The notes: a model not told the origin generated them from the letters alone. Positions 1 through 10,809 are shown, counted from the stretch's first letter. The stretch: 64,000 bases of DNA from Macrosoma leucophasiata (GCA_036365455.1 JAWQUS010000017.1:4092001-4156000), one strand, 5' to 3'. Numbers and translations: made by a program.

Positions 1-27
1 ACATTGAGTAAATTGGAGCTCTTCAAA

Positions 28-73
28 CGTCGTCATTTTGACGACGTGTGTTGTGACGTCACAACACACGTCG
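28..73. repeat. Overlapping palindromes with a CRE core
   Basis: Positions 42-73 are a perfect 32-bp palindrome centred on TGACGTCA (54-61), the canonical cAMP-response-element octamer. It overlaps a second inverted repeat at 28-48 (ACGTCGTCA, three-base spacer, TGACGACGT). It lies about 75 bp upstream of a THAP-domain start, so it may be the terminal or promoter part of a P-element-like transposon. That link is inference. Confidence 0.75.
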
Positions 74-147
74 AGTGTTTTTTACTCTAAACTTTTGTGT
101 TACTTCATACGTATTTTCAATTTTGATTGCTCTACAAATCATGGAAG

Positions 148-261
148 ATGGCTTCATCTTACAAGTATTGTATAGTACCTAAGTGCAAAAATAGTAGTAG
201 AAAAACACCAGACAAAGTGTTATTTCGTTTCGACCAATGGCGGCGCGTTTTGGAAGTTTGA
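148..261 (+). pseudogene. Truncated THAP zinc-finger start, P-element-like transposase relic
   Basis: A 37-codon reading frame from ATG 148 to TGA 259 begins MASSYKYCIVPKC, then KNSSRKTPDKVLFRF. This matches the N-terminal half of a THAP domain: C-x-V-P-x-C followed by a TP-x-K-x-x-F-x-F block. THAP domains bind DNA and head P-element transposases and some cellular factors. The second half, with the invariant Trp-centred motif and the C-x2-H pair, is missing; the frame runs into QWRRVLEV and a stop. ATG 148 was chosen over ATG 141 because only it gives the THAP frame. It is most likely a deletion derivative of a P-like element; a host THAP gene exon is less likely. Confidence 0.55.
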
Positions 262-587
262 ATTTCGTTTCCTTATTTTGCACTATTTACATAATATTTA
301 ATGGCATTAAATACTTAGTAAATAAAAAAAAAACTTTGTAATTATAATGTGACGTTGATAAGTATTCGAGAAAAAAATATTTGAGACAATTTTAAATTTT
401 ATGCATATTCCCTATTGGTAGAATCTTAAACTTGTAAACTGGAAAATCGGCTCACTACTTCGTAGACTGGAAGAATTTTAATATATACTGAGATATGGTA
501 GACGATTCAGAAAATAAATCTGGTTTTTTGATTCAATATCATCCAAAAGGCCTCAAGTTTTACGCATGTCAAATTTAAAGCAGCATT
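262..587. other. No gene seen
   Basis: AT-rich sequence with poly-A runs. No reading frame, tRNA or repeat was recognised. Confidence 0.5.
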
Positions 588-735
588 TTTTTTTATTAAG
601 GTGGCAGACAAGCATTCTATTCACGTTGATGTTAAGTAATGACTCCAGCCTAAAGACATCTACACATAACCGGAGATCAAAATGCAGATGCGTTGCCAAC
701 CTTGAGGCGTCACATCGCGTATTTTTTTCTCTGTA
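588..735 (-). repeat. Old fragment of dispersed repeat A
   Basis: Shares the repeat-A order of blocks: TGGCAGACAAGCAT, GATGTTAAGTAATGACT, CAAAATGCAGATGCGTT. It is diverged and lacks the GGTGGTAGAGCTC end. Confidence 0.6.
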
Positions 736-1769
736 ATAGTTATTAAGGGGTTTTTTCTTTTATTCTCTTTACTTAAGTATTTCAATTACCTTGCAAATAT
801 AAACTGACGTGAAACGTGACCGTAATTGAACTAAAAACTAAATTTGACAACCCTGAAGCATTTAGGCATATGTGAAGGAAGGCGGCATTTTGCAAAACTT
901 CAAAGGCGATATACTACTGTATGTACTTATACTGTGGCAACATTTTAGATATAATCTACATGAAAATTTTACATTATACATTTTACACTTACTTATTTGT
1001 AGCACCTATTAGTAAAGTTGTATAATTTAATGATACCGTATTTATTTTTATCGCGCATTCCTCTACAAAGGTTTCTTGGAGTAAGAAACATCTTAAACAG
1101 AAAATATATCCTTCTGTCCTACAAGACTATCCAGTCTCGTTGTGACATAATGAAATCACTTTGCAGCAGATTTCAAGCTTTGCGCTTTCACACTGTTGCG
1201 TAAACTCAATCTTTTCACTTTGAAAATGCCACAATTCCGCTTGATCTTATTACCTTTGGATATTCCTAAAGGCGAAGGTTCGTTTTGTAAGAATAATATC
1301 TTGATGATTATAAAGAATACTGTTCATCTATCGATGAATATATTTTTATACAATTATTATTGTCTTATTTTGGCAAACCACTTTTGCTACGTAGAGGTCC
1401 TGGGTTCTATTCCCTAGTCGGAGAGTAAATGCTATCGTGTATGTTAAAGAGGATACATTTGTGTTTTTATGGTATTTGTTACCATTTAAATTTCAAATTC
1501 ACTAGACCGATTTAAAAAAAAAATCGACGTGTGGCACTCGGGGACTGCCGCGGTAAAGCTATTGCATAGCATTTTGTATCAACTTATGCAATTATAATTA
1601 TTTATTTATCTTATTTATGCAGTATTTCTTTTTTCTTTGATATTAATTCAAGTGTGTAACTTTTTTGAGCGTGGTGACCGATAAGAAAACATTTTTTTTT
1701 CTTTTATTAAATAAAAAAGTTAATATTGTTTGAAATATTTTTATTATTTTACAATACATATAAACAGCT
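736..1769. other. No gene seen; one tRNA-like B-box relic
   Basis: AT-rich. Around 1383-1420 there is a B-box-like string (GGTCCTGGGTTCTATTCCC) that resembles the T arm of the tRNA-derived SINEs elsewhere in the window. It is probably a decayed SINE. Short reading frames have no recognisable protein content. Confidence 0.4.
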
Positions 1770-2045
1770 GCTTATGTATTCGTCCGATTTCGGAGCAGCT
1801 CGTCTCGATTCGTGCGAGCTTCGTAGAGTCGTACAATACGTCTAGTTGCACGCACACAAACACCGTGTCGAAGACTGCCGAAAAGAAACGACGTTAGGCA
1901 ATGCACGGCCTTCAAGCCACACCTCCGTGCCCGTCGGAGTGGGGAGCGTGAGGTTCTTTCGTTACGGAATTTCAGGATTCGGTCCCCGCGCTCAAGGCCT
2001 TCGATAGAAGCTATGTAATAGCTTAAAAAAATTCTGAGTGACATA
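1770..2045 (-). other. GC-richer segment with a 90-codon open frame
   Basis: The segment is visibly richer in G and C than its surroundings and is open on the minus strand from 2044 to 1772. The frame is Arg-rich (ERTSRSPLRRARRCG) and matches no family I recognise. It has no obvious TIR or TSD. It could be a fragment of an unrecognised mobile element or chance. Confidence 0.25.
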
Positions 2046-2525
2046 GGCTACTTTTTGCCTGATACTATATCAATCGGAAGAATGCGAATGAAATCGCCTT
2101 AATTTGTTAGTATTTGATGTGTAAGTACACATAACAGTTGAGATGACTTTTTCACAACCTATCTAGAGCAAGGATGACACGGGTCCCCATTTATTATGCA
2201 GGTCCGGCATGGATTGGCGGATAGTAACCTTTTTAGATGGACACATTTAACCTTCCAGAAAGATGGATCGATGTATAGCTCTGTAATCACTTACGAGGGA
2301 GATTTTAACATCATCGGCCTTTAGAGCAGTAACGCGTGAAAGTAAATTTTCATGGGTATTATTGGTACTAGAGATTCCGTGACGGAGCTCGAGAGCGTAG
2401 GTTCCACTTCTTTATCTAATACACCTAAAAGATGCCGCAAAATGGTTCAGTGTTGTCGTGTTCCGACTCGGTGATAGTGTATGGCTCTGCAATATCCAGG
2501 ACAGCGCCATATAGGCTACGATCAC

Positions 2526-2680
2526 AAAAGTGGCAAACGAGCATGCAGTTCACATTGATGTTAAGTGATAACTGGTCTTTCTGTAAGTGTAAGGTCAACA
2601 TGCAGATGCGTTGCCACCCATGAGACCTTAGATGTTGTGTCTCTGTGATAGTTATTACGGGGCCATATACCTACATTGGG
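2526..2680 (-). repeat. Diverged repeat A fragment
   Basis: Blocks AAGTGGCAAACGAGCATGCA, GTTCACATTGATGTTAAGTG and ATGCAGATGCGTTGCCAC match repeat A in order. The distal half with the GGTGGTGCC block is lost. Confidence 0.7.
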
Positions 2681-3379
2681 ACCTCTAGTTTTAAATTTCG
2701 TTTCTGTAGGTCTCATTCACCATCAATGTGAACTCAATGCTATTTTGAAAAAGGTTTAACAGAAATTTTGTTAGTATTAGGTATGTACTAGGGACCTAAA
2801 ATGAGTTTTTCTAGACAAAAAATACAAATCCTCAATGAAAAGGTCCCAATTAGTATACAATGTAAATACGTTTGCCATGTTTAAATATTCAACAATTTAT
2901 TTCAGCTTCATATTTGAATGATTTTTGTATGTTGTCAGATGAAAAAAATCGAAGGGATTTGTTATTCGTGTCATTATTTCTCTAGATAAATAATAAGCTT
3001 CGTAACTGCCTTGGCTTGATGCTGATAAAGCTCTACTGTTACCTACCTACCGTTTACCGCCGTCTTAAGTTCGATCTACAGATCGGATAACACATTTTTT
3101 TTTTAACGAAAAGGATTACCAGTTACTCTCCGGGAGTTTGATAATGTGCCCTATTTATACTGATAGGCAAAATTTCGCTTCCTATTACATTTTTTTAATT
3201 TAATCTTCCACATATACATAATCAAGTAAATTAAAATCTCGCCAAAATGACGAAGCAGTTTTTTGACAAGGTACAAACTCAGTTCTATACGATTTGTGCC
3301 TAGCATAGTTGTTAATAAAACATGATCCGAACAGCCGGTTGGAACCACGGAAAAGATTGCCAGTGATACTCCGGGAGTT
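2681..3379. other. No gene seen
   Basis: AT-rich with T runs. A short motif (CCGGGAGTTT) near 3128-3140 recurs near 3370-3380, suggesting a small local duplication. Nothing else was recognised. Confidence 0.4.
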
Positions 3380-3659
3380 TTTTTTATGAAAAAGAAGTGG
3401 CAAACAAGCATTCACATTGATGTTAAGTGATGACTGCAGCCTATAGACACTCACACAAAGACCAAGGTCAAAATACAGATGCGTTACAACTCCTGAGGCC
3501 TAAGGTGTTATGCCTCTGTGCCGGAAATTACAGGGCCGTACATTAACACCTGACCGGAACGCGATAGTGCTGAACACTACCATTTAGCGGCAAGTAAATT
3601 AGGTAATGCGGTGGTGCCTACGCCCGCGAGCTCCATCACTGGAGCTTTACCACCAGTAA
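3380..3659 (-). mobile_element. Repeat A, near full length
   Basis: About 280 bp, read on the minus strand from ACTGGTGGTAAAGCTCCAGT to an A-rich end (T run on the plus strand). The same unit recurs at about 22.5, 28.7, 31.0, 33.2, 35.7 and 53.3 kb (minus) and 27.2 kb (plus). An A-rich 3' end and frequent truncation at the other end point to a retroposon, a SINE or the 3' region of a LINE. The TTACTGGTGGTAG start is common in lepidopteran genomes. Confidence 0.75.
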
Positions 3660-3753
3660 GAGTTTAAGATATTATATACCCTAGGAGTACATAGAGGCGC
3701 AAATCTGTTATTATTGTTGTTGTAAGACAAGAAAATTGTTATTTAATTACATA

Positions 3754-3944
3754 CTAGCGGCCCGCACCGGCTTCGCACGGGTGCTATATTTTCTACATTA
3801 CTGCAATCATGTTGAAATATGGCCTACAGCATTCCTGAATAGTGTAGCTTTCTGATTCTGAAAGAATTTGCATAGTCTGTTCATTTCGGTACATAGCCCC
3901 CTACAAACAAACAAAGTTACAATTTTTACCTTTTTATAATGTTA
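3754..3944 (-). mobile_element. Helitron-like non-autonomous element
   Basis: Read on the minus strand it ends GCCGGTGCGGGCCGCTAG followed by T, the 3' terminus used by short lepidopteran Helitrons (CTAG|T). Its 5' end abuts the tandem pair that follows. The 5' TC is not clear here. Confidence 0.55.
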
Positions 3945-4129
3945 CTAGCGGCCCGCCCCGGCTTCGCCCGCGCTGCTCTGCTCCTATTAGTCATAGCGTA
4001 ATGTAAGCTATCCTATCTCTCAAGTTGGATCGAACTGCACATGGTGTGCGAATTTTATTATAATCGGTTAAGTGGTTTAGGAGTCCATTGAGGACAAACA
4101 TTGTGACACGAGATTTATATATATTAAGA
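3945..4129 (-). mobile_element. 185-bp Helitron-like element, tandem copy 1
   Basis: On the minus strand it starts TCTTAATATATATAAATCTC and ends GGGCGGGCCGCTAG, and the next base is T. TC...CTAG inserted between A and T is the Helitron signature. It is directly followed by an almost identical copy with no spacer, and a third copy of exactly 185 bp is at 60262-60446. It is non-coding, so it depends on an autonomous element. Confidence 0.75.
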
Positions 4130-4314
4130 CTAGCGGCCCGCCCCGGCTTCGCCCGCGCTGCTCTGCTCCTATTAGTCATAGCGTAATGTAAGCTATCCTA
4201 TCTCTCAAGTTGGATCGAACTGCACATGGTGTGCGAATTTGATTATAATCGGTTAAGTGGTTTAGGAGTCCATTGAGGACAAACATTGTGACACGAGATT
4301 TATATATATTAAGA
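4130..4314 (-). mobile_element. 185-bp Helitron-like element, tandem copy 2
   Basis: Near-identical to the preceding unit and joined head to tail (CTAG of this copy next to TC of the other). The minus-strand 5' flank is A, so the pair as a whole has A|TC...CTAG|T borders. This suggests insertion as a dimer. Confidence 0.75.
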
Positions 4315-4519
4315 TGAGTGTAGATACGCCAACACACGCCTAAAAGATAAGGAAAGAGTGACGTAGCGCGTAGCGGTGATGCTACGATGCTTCTCTACAC
4401 GAATTCAGTTGATTGACTTCGGTGCTACGAGGTGTAGCACTGGCTACGAAACTTGCATGGGCTTGACTTGTGCGTCTGCAGTTATTGTCGCCTCTTTGCT
4501 CGCTATAGATTATTTTCGT

Positions 4520-4737
4520 ATGTATGTATCTTCACGCCAGCTCCCTAACGGGGTAGGCAGAGAATGTAGAGCGCCAGATATCCCGGTCCTGACATACCTC
4601 TCGTGCTTCATCTACCTTCATCATTATCTTCATACATGCACGCCGATTCCTAAGACTTTCGACCGCACCAACAGACAGGACCCGACTTATTTGGTCATGG
4701 TGGGTCAATCTAGGTCTTCCTGGGCCTCTGGCAATTA
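4520..4737 (-). mobile_element. 3' fragment of RTE-like LINE
   Basis: Matches the 3' end of the LINE pseudogene at 18597-20158. The shared minus-strand 3' end is CCCCGTTAGGGA...TGGCGTGAAGATACATA, and upstream blocks correspond to the region coding the RRACM motif. It is 5'-truncated, as expected for target-primed insertion. Confidence 0.75.
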
Positions 4738-4902
4738 TTTTTCGTGTTTTTATTTTATTTTATGTTTCATTGACATAATATAAAAAAGTGTTTTTTTTTT
4801 GTTCTTACTGCCAAATGTAATGTACTGTTTGGTTGAATAGAGCCGGAAATGTTTTCATTTATAAAGGAAACATATTACCTATTTATTATTATTAATGTTA
4901 AC

Positions 4903-5166
4903 TGCCTCAGTAGCCTAGTGGTAGTAGGCTACTGCTACTACGCTGGAGGTCCTGGGTTCGATTCCCGGCTCGGGGGCTATCAGAGATAACTGTTTTAAAT
5001 CCTTTATCTCTGGTTCTATCGGGATTTTTCCATTTTCTGGAAGTTTCCCAGTACCTCGGAGTTTGGTAATGTGCCCGGAGATGGCAACAGGCTCGCCACC
5101 TGTTACATGGGCCAAAAACGTAACCGGCGAATCGTGGGTGTTTGCATGTATGCTTGAATGCATGCA
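4903..5166 (+). mobile_element. tRNA-derived SINE (family S1), 3'-truncated
   Basis: The head CTGCCTCAGTAGCCTAGTGG carries an A-box-like block, and GGTCCTGGGTTCGATTCCC is a good B box. The body holds TTTTCTGGAAGTTTCCCAGT and TTACATGGGCC, shared with five other copies here. The usual GCCTACCCCTTCGGGG tail is missing; the element stops at GCATGCATTTA and runs into the array that follows. Open frames across it are by-products. Confidence 0.85.
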
Positions 5167-5171
5167 TTTAA

Positions 5172-6840
5172 GTGGAATACGTACAAGTTACAGAAGTGCA
5201 AGGTCATGATCGATTAACCAGGCTTGTTTTCCATGCGTAAATTGATCAGCAGATACTTTTGTTCGTGGTACACAATACCTTTTGGTTCTGAAACACGCGA
5301 AAGCTAACACAGCAGTAGTAGTCTGTCCCAAATACTATCAAGTCTAATTCTTGATCCAATGAAAATACCCAAGCGCGTTTACCAATTACTCGCTGCTGTC
5401 CGCTGTCTGGCAATTCAATTTGCTTGAGTGGCCGGCAGTCATGTTGAGCCGATAGTGTTATTTGCCATATACCTACTGCATTCAGGATTTAGGCACGCTT
5501 AAGTGGAACACGTACAGGTCACTAGTGGTAAAGAGCCATTGAAGCTGAGTGAAGTAGATATCGCACTGATCTGCCACTCGAATGGTGGTTTAGATGGGCA
5601 TCGGGCGATTAATCACCCACCGATGAATTAGTGTTGTAGAGTTGGTACAATTATCATATTGCTATCAAATAATTTCACAATACCTTTTGGTTCTGAAACA
5701 CGCAAAAGCTAACATAGAGCAATAGCAGTCAGTCCCAAATACTATCAAGTTTAATTTTTGATCCAATGAAAATACCCGAGCGCGTTTACCAATCACTCGC
5801 TGCTGTCCGATGTCTGGCAATTCGATTTGCCTTTGTGAATGACTGAGTGGCCGGCAGTCATGTTGAGCCCGTAGTATTATTTCTCATGCGCTGCGTTCGG
5901 GATTTAGGCGCGCTGACTTGGGTGGACGTACAAGTCACTAGTGGTACAGAGCCATTGAAGCTTAGTGAGGTAGATATCGCAGTGATGTATCTGCCGATCT
6001 GGCACTCGAATGAATCGGTTAAGATGGGCACCGGGCGATGAAACACCCAACGATAGATTCGTGTTGATCTGTATAATTATAATATTGCTATCAAATAAGC
6101 AGATGCTTTTCAGAAGATCGATTGAAAGTGCAAGGTCAAGATCGATTAACAGATAACAGGCTTTTTTTCGTCCGTAAATTGATCAGCAGATCAGGTACTT
6201 TTATTCGTTCATCACAATACACTTTAGTTCTGAAACTCGCGAAGGCTGACTAAGAGCAATAAACACAGAGCAATAGCAGCGAGTCCCAAATTCCGACTAG
6301 TCAAATTTTATTAATGCATTGAAAATACCCGAGCGCGTTTACCAATTACTCGCTGCTGTCCGCTGTCTGGCAATTCGATTTGCCTTTGTGAATGACTGAG
6401 TGGCCGGCAGTCATGTTGAGCCCGTAGTGTTATTTCTCATGCACTGCATTCGGGATTTAGGCGGCCTGACTTAGGTGGAATACGTACAAGTCACTAGTGG
6501 TAAGGAGCCATTGAAGCTGAGTGGAGTAGATATTGCAGTGATGTGTCTGCCGATCTCGCACTCTAATGAATCGGTTAAGATGGGCACCGGGCGATGAAAC
6601 ATGGGCGTGTTGATAGGTATAATTATAATATTGCTATCAAAAAAGCAGATGCTTTTCAGAAGATCGATTGAAAGTGCAAGGTTAAGATCGATTAACAGAT
6701 AGGTACCAGGCTTGTAGAAGTGGTAAAGAGCCATTGAAGCCAAGTGAAGTAGATGTCTCAGTTATCTATCTACCACTCGAATGGGTTATCGATTAAGATG
6801 GACATCAAGCGATTACTGACGGACTGTTTGATCGGTGTGT
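5172..6840. repeat. Tandem array of an unclassified unit, about 3.5 copies
   Basis: Recurrent landmarks show local duplication. GAGCCATTGAAGC occurs near 5533, 5949, 6505 and 6728; GAGTGGCCGGCAGTCATGTT occurs three times; GAGCGCGTTTACCAAT occurs three times. The spacing is uneven (about 416, 556, 223), so copies carry deletions around a unit near 0.55 kb. Open frames inside are repeat by-products. No TIR, LTR or protein was recognised. Confidence 0.8.
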
Positions 6841-7727
6841 TGTCATTTCATTGTTGAATGCGACCAATAGGGGACTTCTCTCGTATCTTTTGATTATATG
6901 GTTTGAGCTGTTGTTACGGTGTCGCCTACGTCGTTACTCCGCTTTTAGAGATCTACCGCCGGTTTATTGAAGAATAGCAAATAGTTAACAGTTGGTTTTA
7001 ACTTTTATATCATTTGTAGTGTGTCTAATATCCTTCGGTAAGAAGCGTAAAAGCCTAACCATAGGGAGGCGACGCAACTGCATTTTAACCTCCGGCGTTT
7101 GTGTTGATGTTTATAGACTGCATAACGAACTTACCATCAATGTGAATAGCATGCTTGTTTGCCTCCATCGTAACATAAAAAAAGGAAGCTAATACAAAAC
7201 CCGAACCTTCGTGATGTGAATAAATAAATAAAATAATAACGTAACGAAAAAACTAAATAGAAAACCAAGCGAGTTTTTTTTTCCCAAGGAAAATAGCGAG
7301 ATTTTTCCGGCGCGCATTTCTACGAAACAATAGCAAAAAATAAATATAACAATTTGAATATGTCCTATCTCACATCAACATTGTTTGAATTGAATTACAT
7401 ATACACTGATCTCGTATTCGAAAACAAAATGGGCGCCGACCCTTATCGCGGTTATTTCAAAGCAGTTCAGCCGTATAAATATTTTTTCAGCCCACCCTTT
7501 CATCTTAGTTGGGATACAATGAAAATACGTAAATATCAATGTTTATAGGGCCTAGTATTTGCAAAATATATTTTTGTCTGTGAATAGGATATTTGACATA
7601 GTGTATTTTTTTAAAATGACATTGTCTGAAAGTTACATGAAAATGAAAAGTATAAACATAAAAATTATTAAAATCAGTGCATTATTGATTTATTTACTTA
7701 TTTATACTTTTATGCACATTATACATA
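6841..7727. other. No gene seen; short repeat A relic
   Basis: 7125-7190 keeps pieces of repeat A in plus orientation (ACCATCAATGTGAATAGCAT, TGCTTGTTTGCC). The rest is AT-rich. Frames at 7354-7548 and 7559-7759 have low-complexity codon content and no recognised motif. Confidence 0.4.
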
Positions 7728-7782
7728 TGGCACTCTACACTCTCTGCCTACCCCGTTAGGGACCTGGCGTGAAGATACATAC
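7728..7782 (+). mobile_element. 3' terminus of RTE-like LINE
   Basis: Contains CTCTCTGCCTACCCCGTTAG, then GGACCTGGCGTGAAGATACA, the 3' end shared with the elements at 4.5, 9.1, 18.6 and 56.9 kb. This is an extremely 5'-truncated copy. Confidence 0.7.
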
Positions 7783-8033
7783 ATACATATGGCGCACTTA
7801 ATGCCACTAGGCATTCTCTGACAGTCAACCATGGGGTTATGGGACAAAATGTCCAGGGTGCGGGCGCAAAAAAAAAAATTAAAAAAAGTGTGATATCAAG
7901 TACACAAAAAAAAATATCTATTGATGTAGGTACTTACTAATTAAATAGGGGATGACATCAATAAATACATTAATACATAGATGATATATTTAATTTAAAT
8001 TTACTTAAAATATCAAGATAAATAAATACATAA

Positions 8034-8349
8034 ACGTAACTTCACGCCTGTAATCCCCGAAGGGGTAGGCAGAGGTAAATGCATGCATTCAATCATACAT
8101 GCAAACACCCACCCACGACTCGCCGGTTACGTTTTGGCCCATGTAACAGGTGGCGAACCTGTTGCCATCTCCGGGCACATTACCAAACTCCGGGGTACTG
8201 GGAAACTTCCAGAAAATGGAAAAATCCCAATAGAAGCAGAGATAAAGGATTTTAAACCGTTATCTCTGATAGTCCCCGACCCGGGAATCGAACCCAGGAC
8301 CTCCAGCGTAATAGTAGTGGCCTGCTACCACTACGCTACTGAGGCAGAG
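8034..8349 (-). mobile_element. tRNA-derived SINE (family S1), full length
   Basis: On the minus strand it runs from CTCTGCCTCAGTAGCGTAGT through a B box to CCCCTTCGGGGATTACAGGC and GTGAAGTTACG. It is flanked by an 11-bp duplication TAAATACATAA at 8023-8033 and 8350-8360. The TSD and the tRNA-like head identify a retroposed SINE. Confidence 0.9.
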
Positions 8350-8790
8350 TAAATACATAATATAATAAATTACTTATAAATAAATGAATATAAGTTTATT
8401 GTAGAAGGGTTATAAAAATAAAAAAGTGATAATAAAGGATAATAGTTAAAAAACAATATTAGACACAACAGTGTTCGATTCCTTGTAAAAATCCTAACAA
8501 CTTTTACAATACAAACTATTTACAAAAACGCAATATTAACGAAGATATTTTAAGATTTCTTGAATTCGTCATTGATCTCGTAGGTGTATACAAGCGAGTG
8601 ACGTCACAAGCAGGTACAATTTTGTATATAGAGATCATTTCATAACTTACAACCTTCGAATGGTGATATCTCAAAAACTATTAGTTATAGACTAGTGGTT
8701 CCAATTTTATTATTTTTGTAGTTTTGAGTGTACGACTGTAGGTCGTGAAAACCTAAGAACACATCTATACATAAACGTAACTTCACGTAA

Positions 8791-9097
8791 CAAAATTGAA
8801 GTGTCTGTTTGTTATATAAAAATAACCGCTTTTTACTAAATGCAAATGTATTTATACACGGTATATATACCAAAACAACATTTTTTACAATTTTTGTCTG
8901 TCTGTCTGTCTGTCTGTCTGTTCCGGCTAATCTCGGGAACGGCTGGACTGATTTTGACTGGACTTTCACTGGCAGATAGCTTATGTAATAAGGCGTAACT
9001 TAAGCTACTTTTATACTAGCTGCGCCCACGACTTCGTCCGGGTAGGTACTGAACAATCATAAATTCTTACGGGGACGAAGTCGCGGGTACAGCTTCT
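8791..9097 (+). mobile_element. (GTCT)n Helitron-like element (Lep1/MINE type)
   Basis: Contains a run of TCTG repeats near 8895-8921, then TCGGGAACGGCTGGACTGAT and TTTCACTGGCAGATAG. It ends in a foldback in which ACTAGCTGCGCCCACGACTT is repeated inverted as AAGTCGCGGGTACAGCT. The same layout recurs at 16147-16446. Elements of this kind in moths have been described as small Helitrons with a GTCY microsatellite core. Confidence 0.7.
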
Positions 9098-9120
9098 ATT
9101 ATATAAAACCGTCATCAATA

Positions 9121-9176
9121 TCTGGCGCTCTACACTCTCTGCCCACCCCGTTAGGGACCTGGCGTGAAGATACATA
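9121..9176 (+). mobile_element. 3' terminus of RTE-like LINE
   Basis: TCTGGCGCTCTACACTCTCT followed by CCCCGTTAGGGACCTGGCGT matches the 3' end of the 18.6 kb LINE. Confidence 0.7.
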
Positions 9177-9243
9177 AAACAAGTAAAGCACAAGTCACTT
9201 TAATCTGCCCGCATATAATTTAAAAAGTTAAATCCTCACAAGG

Positions 9244-9540
9244 GTGGCCATATCAAAAGTGAATGGTCAGATAGCAAACAGAGTTAATCAGATAACCCGC
9301 GCAACTTCCACTTCTAATCTTCTGACACGGACCCATATCACACTGTCACACTACCCTGTGAAGTTCGAATGGCACTGTCACAGTTTTATGTCACATTGCG
9401 TTGATTCTGTTGATGAAAGTGTTTTTATTGAAAGGTTTTTTGCTCGTTCCATCTATAGATTATTAATCCGTAAGCTCACGAGAAAAAAAGTGACAATTTA
9501 TTTCATATTGTTCGTGGCCGCATTTGGCTCAACAGATTAA
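9244..9540 (+). other. 98-codon open frame, unrecognised
   Basis: An uninterrupted frame with a hydrophobic C-terminal stretch (YFILFVAAFG). No domain or homologue is recognised, and there are no clear splice sites or TATA/poly-A context. It could be a chance frame. Confidence 0.15.
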
Positions 9541-10275
9541 TTACACTTTTTCCTTACCTTTATTCTACGAGTATTTTCCCGTAGTCGGTTAAAAGTAGCA
9601 ATAGTAGTCTGCTCTCTCTCTCTGTCTCTCTGAATAGTAGGCCTTAAGAATAGTAATATCGTGATATTACTATTCCTAAATATTATACTATGCGGAAGTA
9701 AATATATTATAGATAAATGTATTTGAGTGTCAATGGAATACTGCCGGGTAGAACTCTTTTATGTACCGACTTCACGAGCAAAACCCATGAAAATATATAT
9801 TTTTTTAATTTCATGTTAAATTATACTTACCTAAGTTTTTTATAATCAAGCTGACGTTTCGGTTTCTTGTTTAGCGCATTAGGCAGACCCGTCTCCCGGC
9901 TTCAGAAGTTAAAAAAAGCGTTATGAAATGAAATGAATGTTACACTGGGGAAATAAAACTTTTTTGTGGATCTATCAGAAAGGCTGGAATAAAGCGTAAT
10001 ATGTGACGAGAAATCCGTAAAAATAGTTTTAATTCATCGAGTGTAGGCGTTAAAAACCTAAGCACACATGTAATACCGTGATGAAATGAGCACAAGCTAC
10101 CTAAGTCTGCTTGCATGTAATTTTAAAACTGAAATCCTCTTGAATGTTTTTTTGTTCGTACCATTAACAAAGTGCTAACTTAACTGTAATCTTCCCTAAT
10201 GAGGTAGACAGTATACTGCCAGAAATAATAAATGTAGCATTACTTCTGAAAATTACATTACCTAATTGTACTATT
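9541..10275. other. No gene seen
   Basis: AT-rich, with a (CTCT)n stretch near 9612-9630 and a short palindrome GAATAGTAATATCGTGATATTACTATTC near 9649-9676 that could form a hairpin. No other feature. Confidence 0.4.
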
Positions 10276-10412
10276 TATTTTTCGCAATAGCACATGCGAG
10301 TGAACTTCAGAAAATATGGAAAGAAAAAATTGACTTCGGGCAGGAATCGAACTTGCGACCTCAGGATAACCAGTCCAACCGCTTTTTAGGTAAAGCTTTT
10401 AGGTAAAGCGGC
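10276..10412 (-). mobile_element. Old tRNA-derived SINE with internal foldback
   Basis: The minus strand reads GCGGTTGGACTGGTTATCCT, then GAGGTCGCAAGTTCGATTCC, a tRNA anticodon arm and T arm related to the 308-bp tRNA-like family. The tail CATGTGCTATTGCGAAAAAT matches that family's CATGTGTTAATGCGAAATAA tail. Near 10367-10412 the block ACCAGTCCAACCGCTTT is followed by its inverse AAAGCGGCTGGACTGGT, so this copy is also folded back at the anticodon arm. Confidence 0.65.
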
Positions 10413-10496
10413 TGGACTGGTGGCGACTGAGGCGGTGGTGCCTACGCCCTCGAGCTCCTACACTGAAACTCTACTACCAGTAGTATCGGTCGAAAG

Positions 10497-10809
10497 CATA
10501 GAGCAAAACGGGCCACCGGCCGCGGCGGACCGGAGGGGAGTAGCCATAGCGTTTATTGCTCATGCAAAACAGTTTTTTGCGGGAGGAAAGACGTGTGATT
10601 ATCACTCTCACTAACACTACAAAAATAGTCTATTACTACGAATCTCACACCTTGACTTTAACAAAATATGTAATCAATTTCACGCACACATTTAAATATC
10701 TGGGCGACTGGCATTGGACGATTTGGTCTTGTACTTTGACAGAGGGGAAAGCCTGCATATGGCTACTCCCCTCCGGTCTGCCGCGGCCGGTGGTCTGTTT
10801 TGCTCTATG
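10497..10809. mobile_element. hAT-like MITE (family C), 313 bp
   Basis: Terminal inverted repeats start CATAGAGCAAAAC and extend about 50 bp, with GC-rich GGCCACCGGCCGCGG and GGAGGGGAGTAGCCATA blocks. The flanking 8-bp duplication GTCGAAAG (10489-10496 and 10810-10817) fits the hAT consensus nTnnnnAn. It is non-coding. Two more copies with different 8-bp duplications are at 22111-22414 and 51832-52398. Confidence 0.85.

Noticed and set aside
4907..5167. Overlapping minus-strand frames of 82 and 86 codons as a gene
   Set aside because: They lie wholly in a tRNA-derived SINE; the same frames recur in the other SINE copies and encode no known protein.
10420..10614. Frame MATEAVVPTPSSSYTETLLP as a gene start
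   Set aside because: It spans the end of repeat A and the left arm of an hAT-like MITE.
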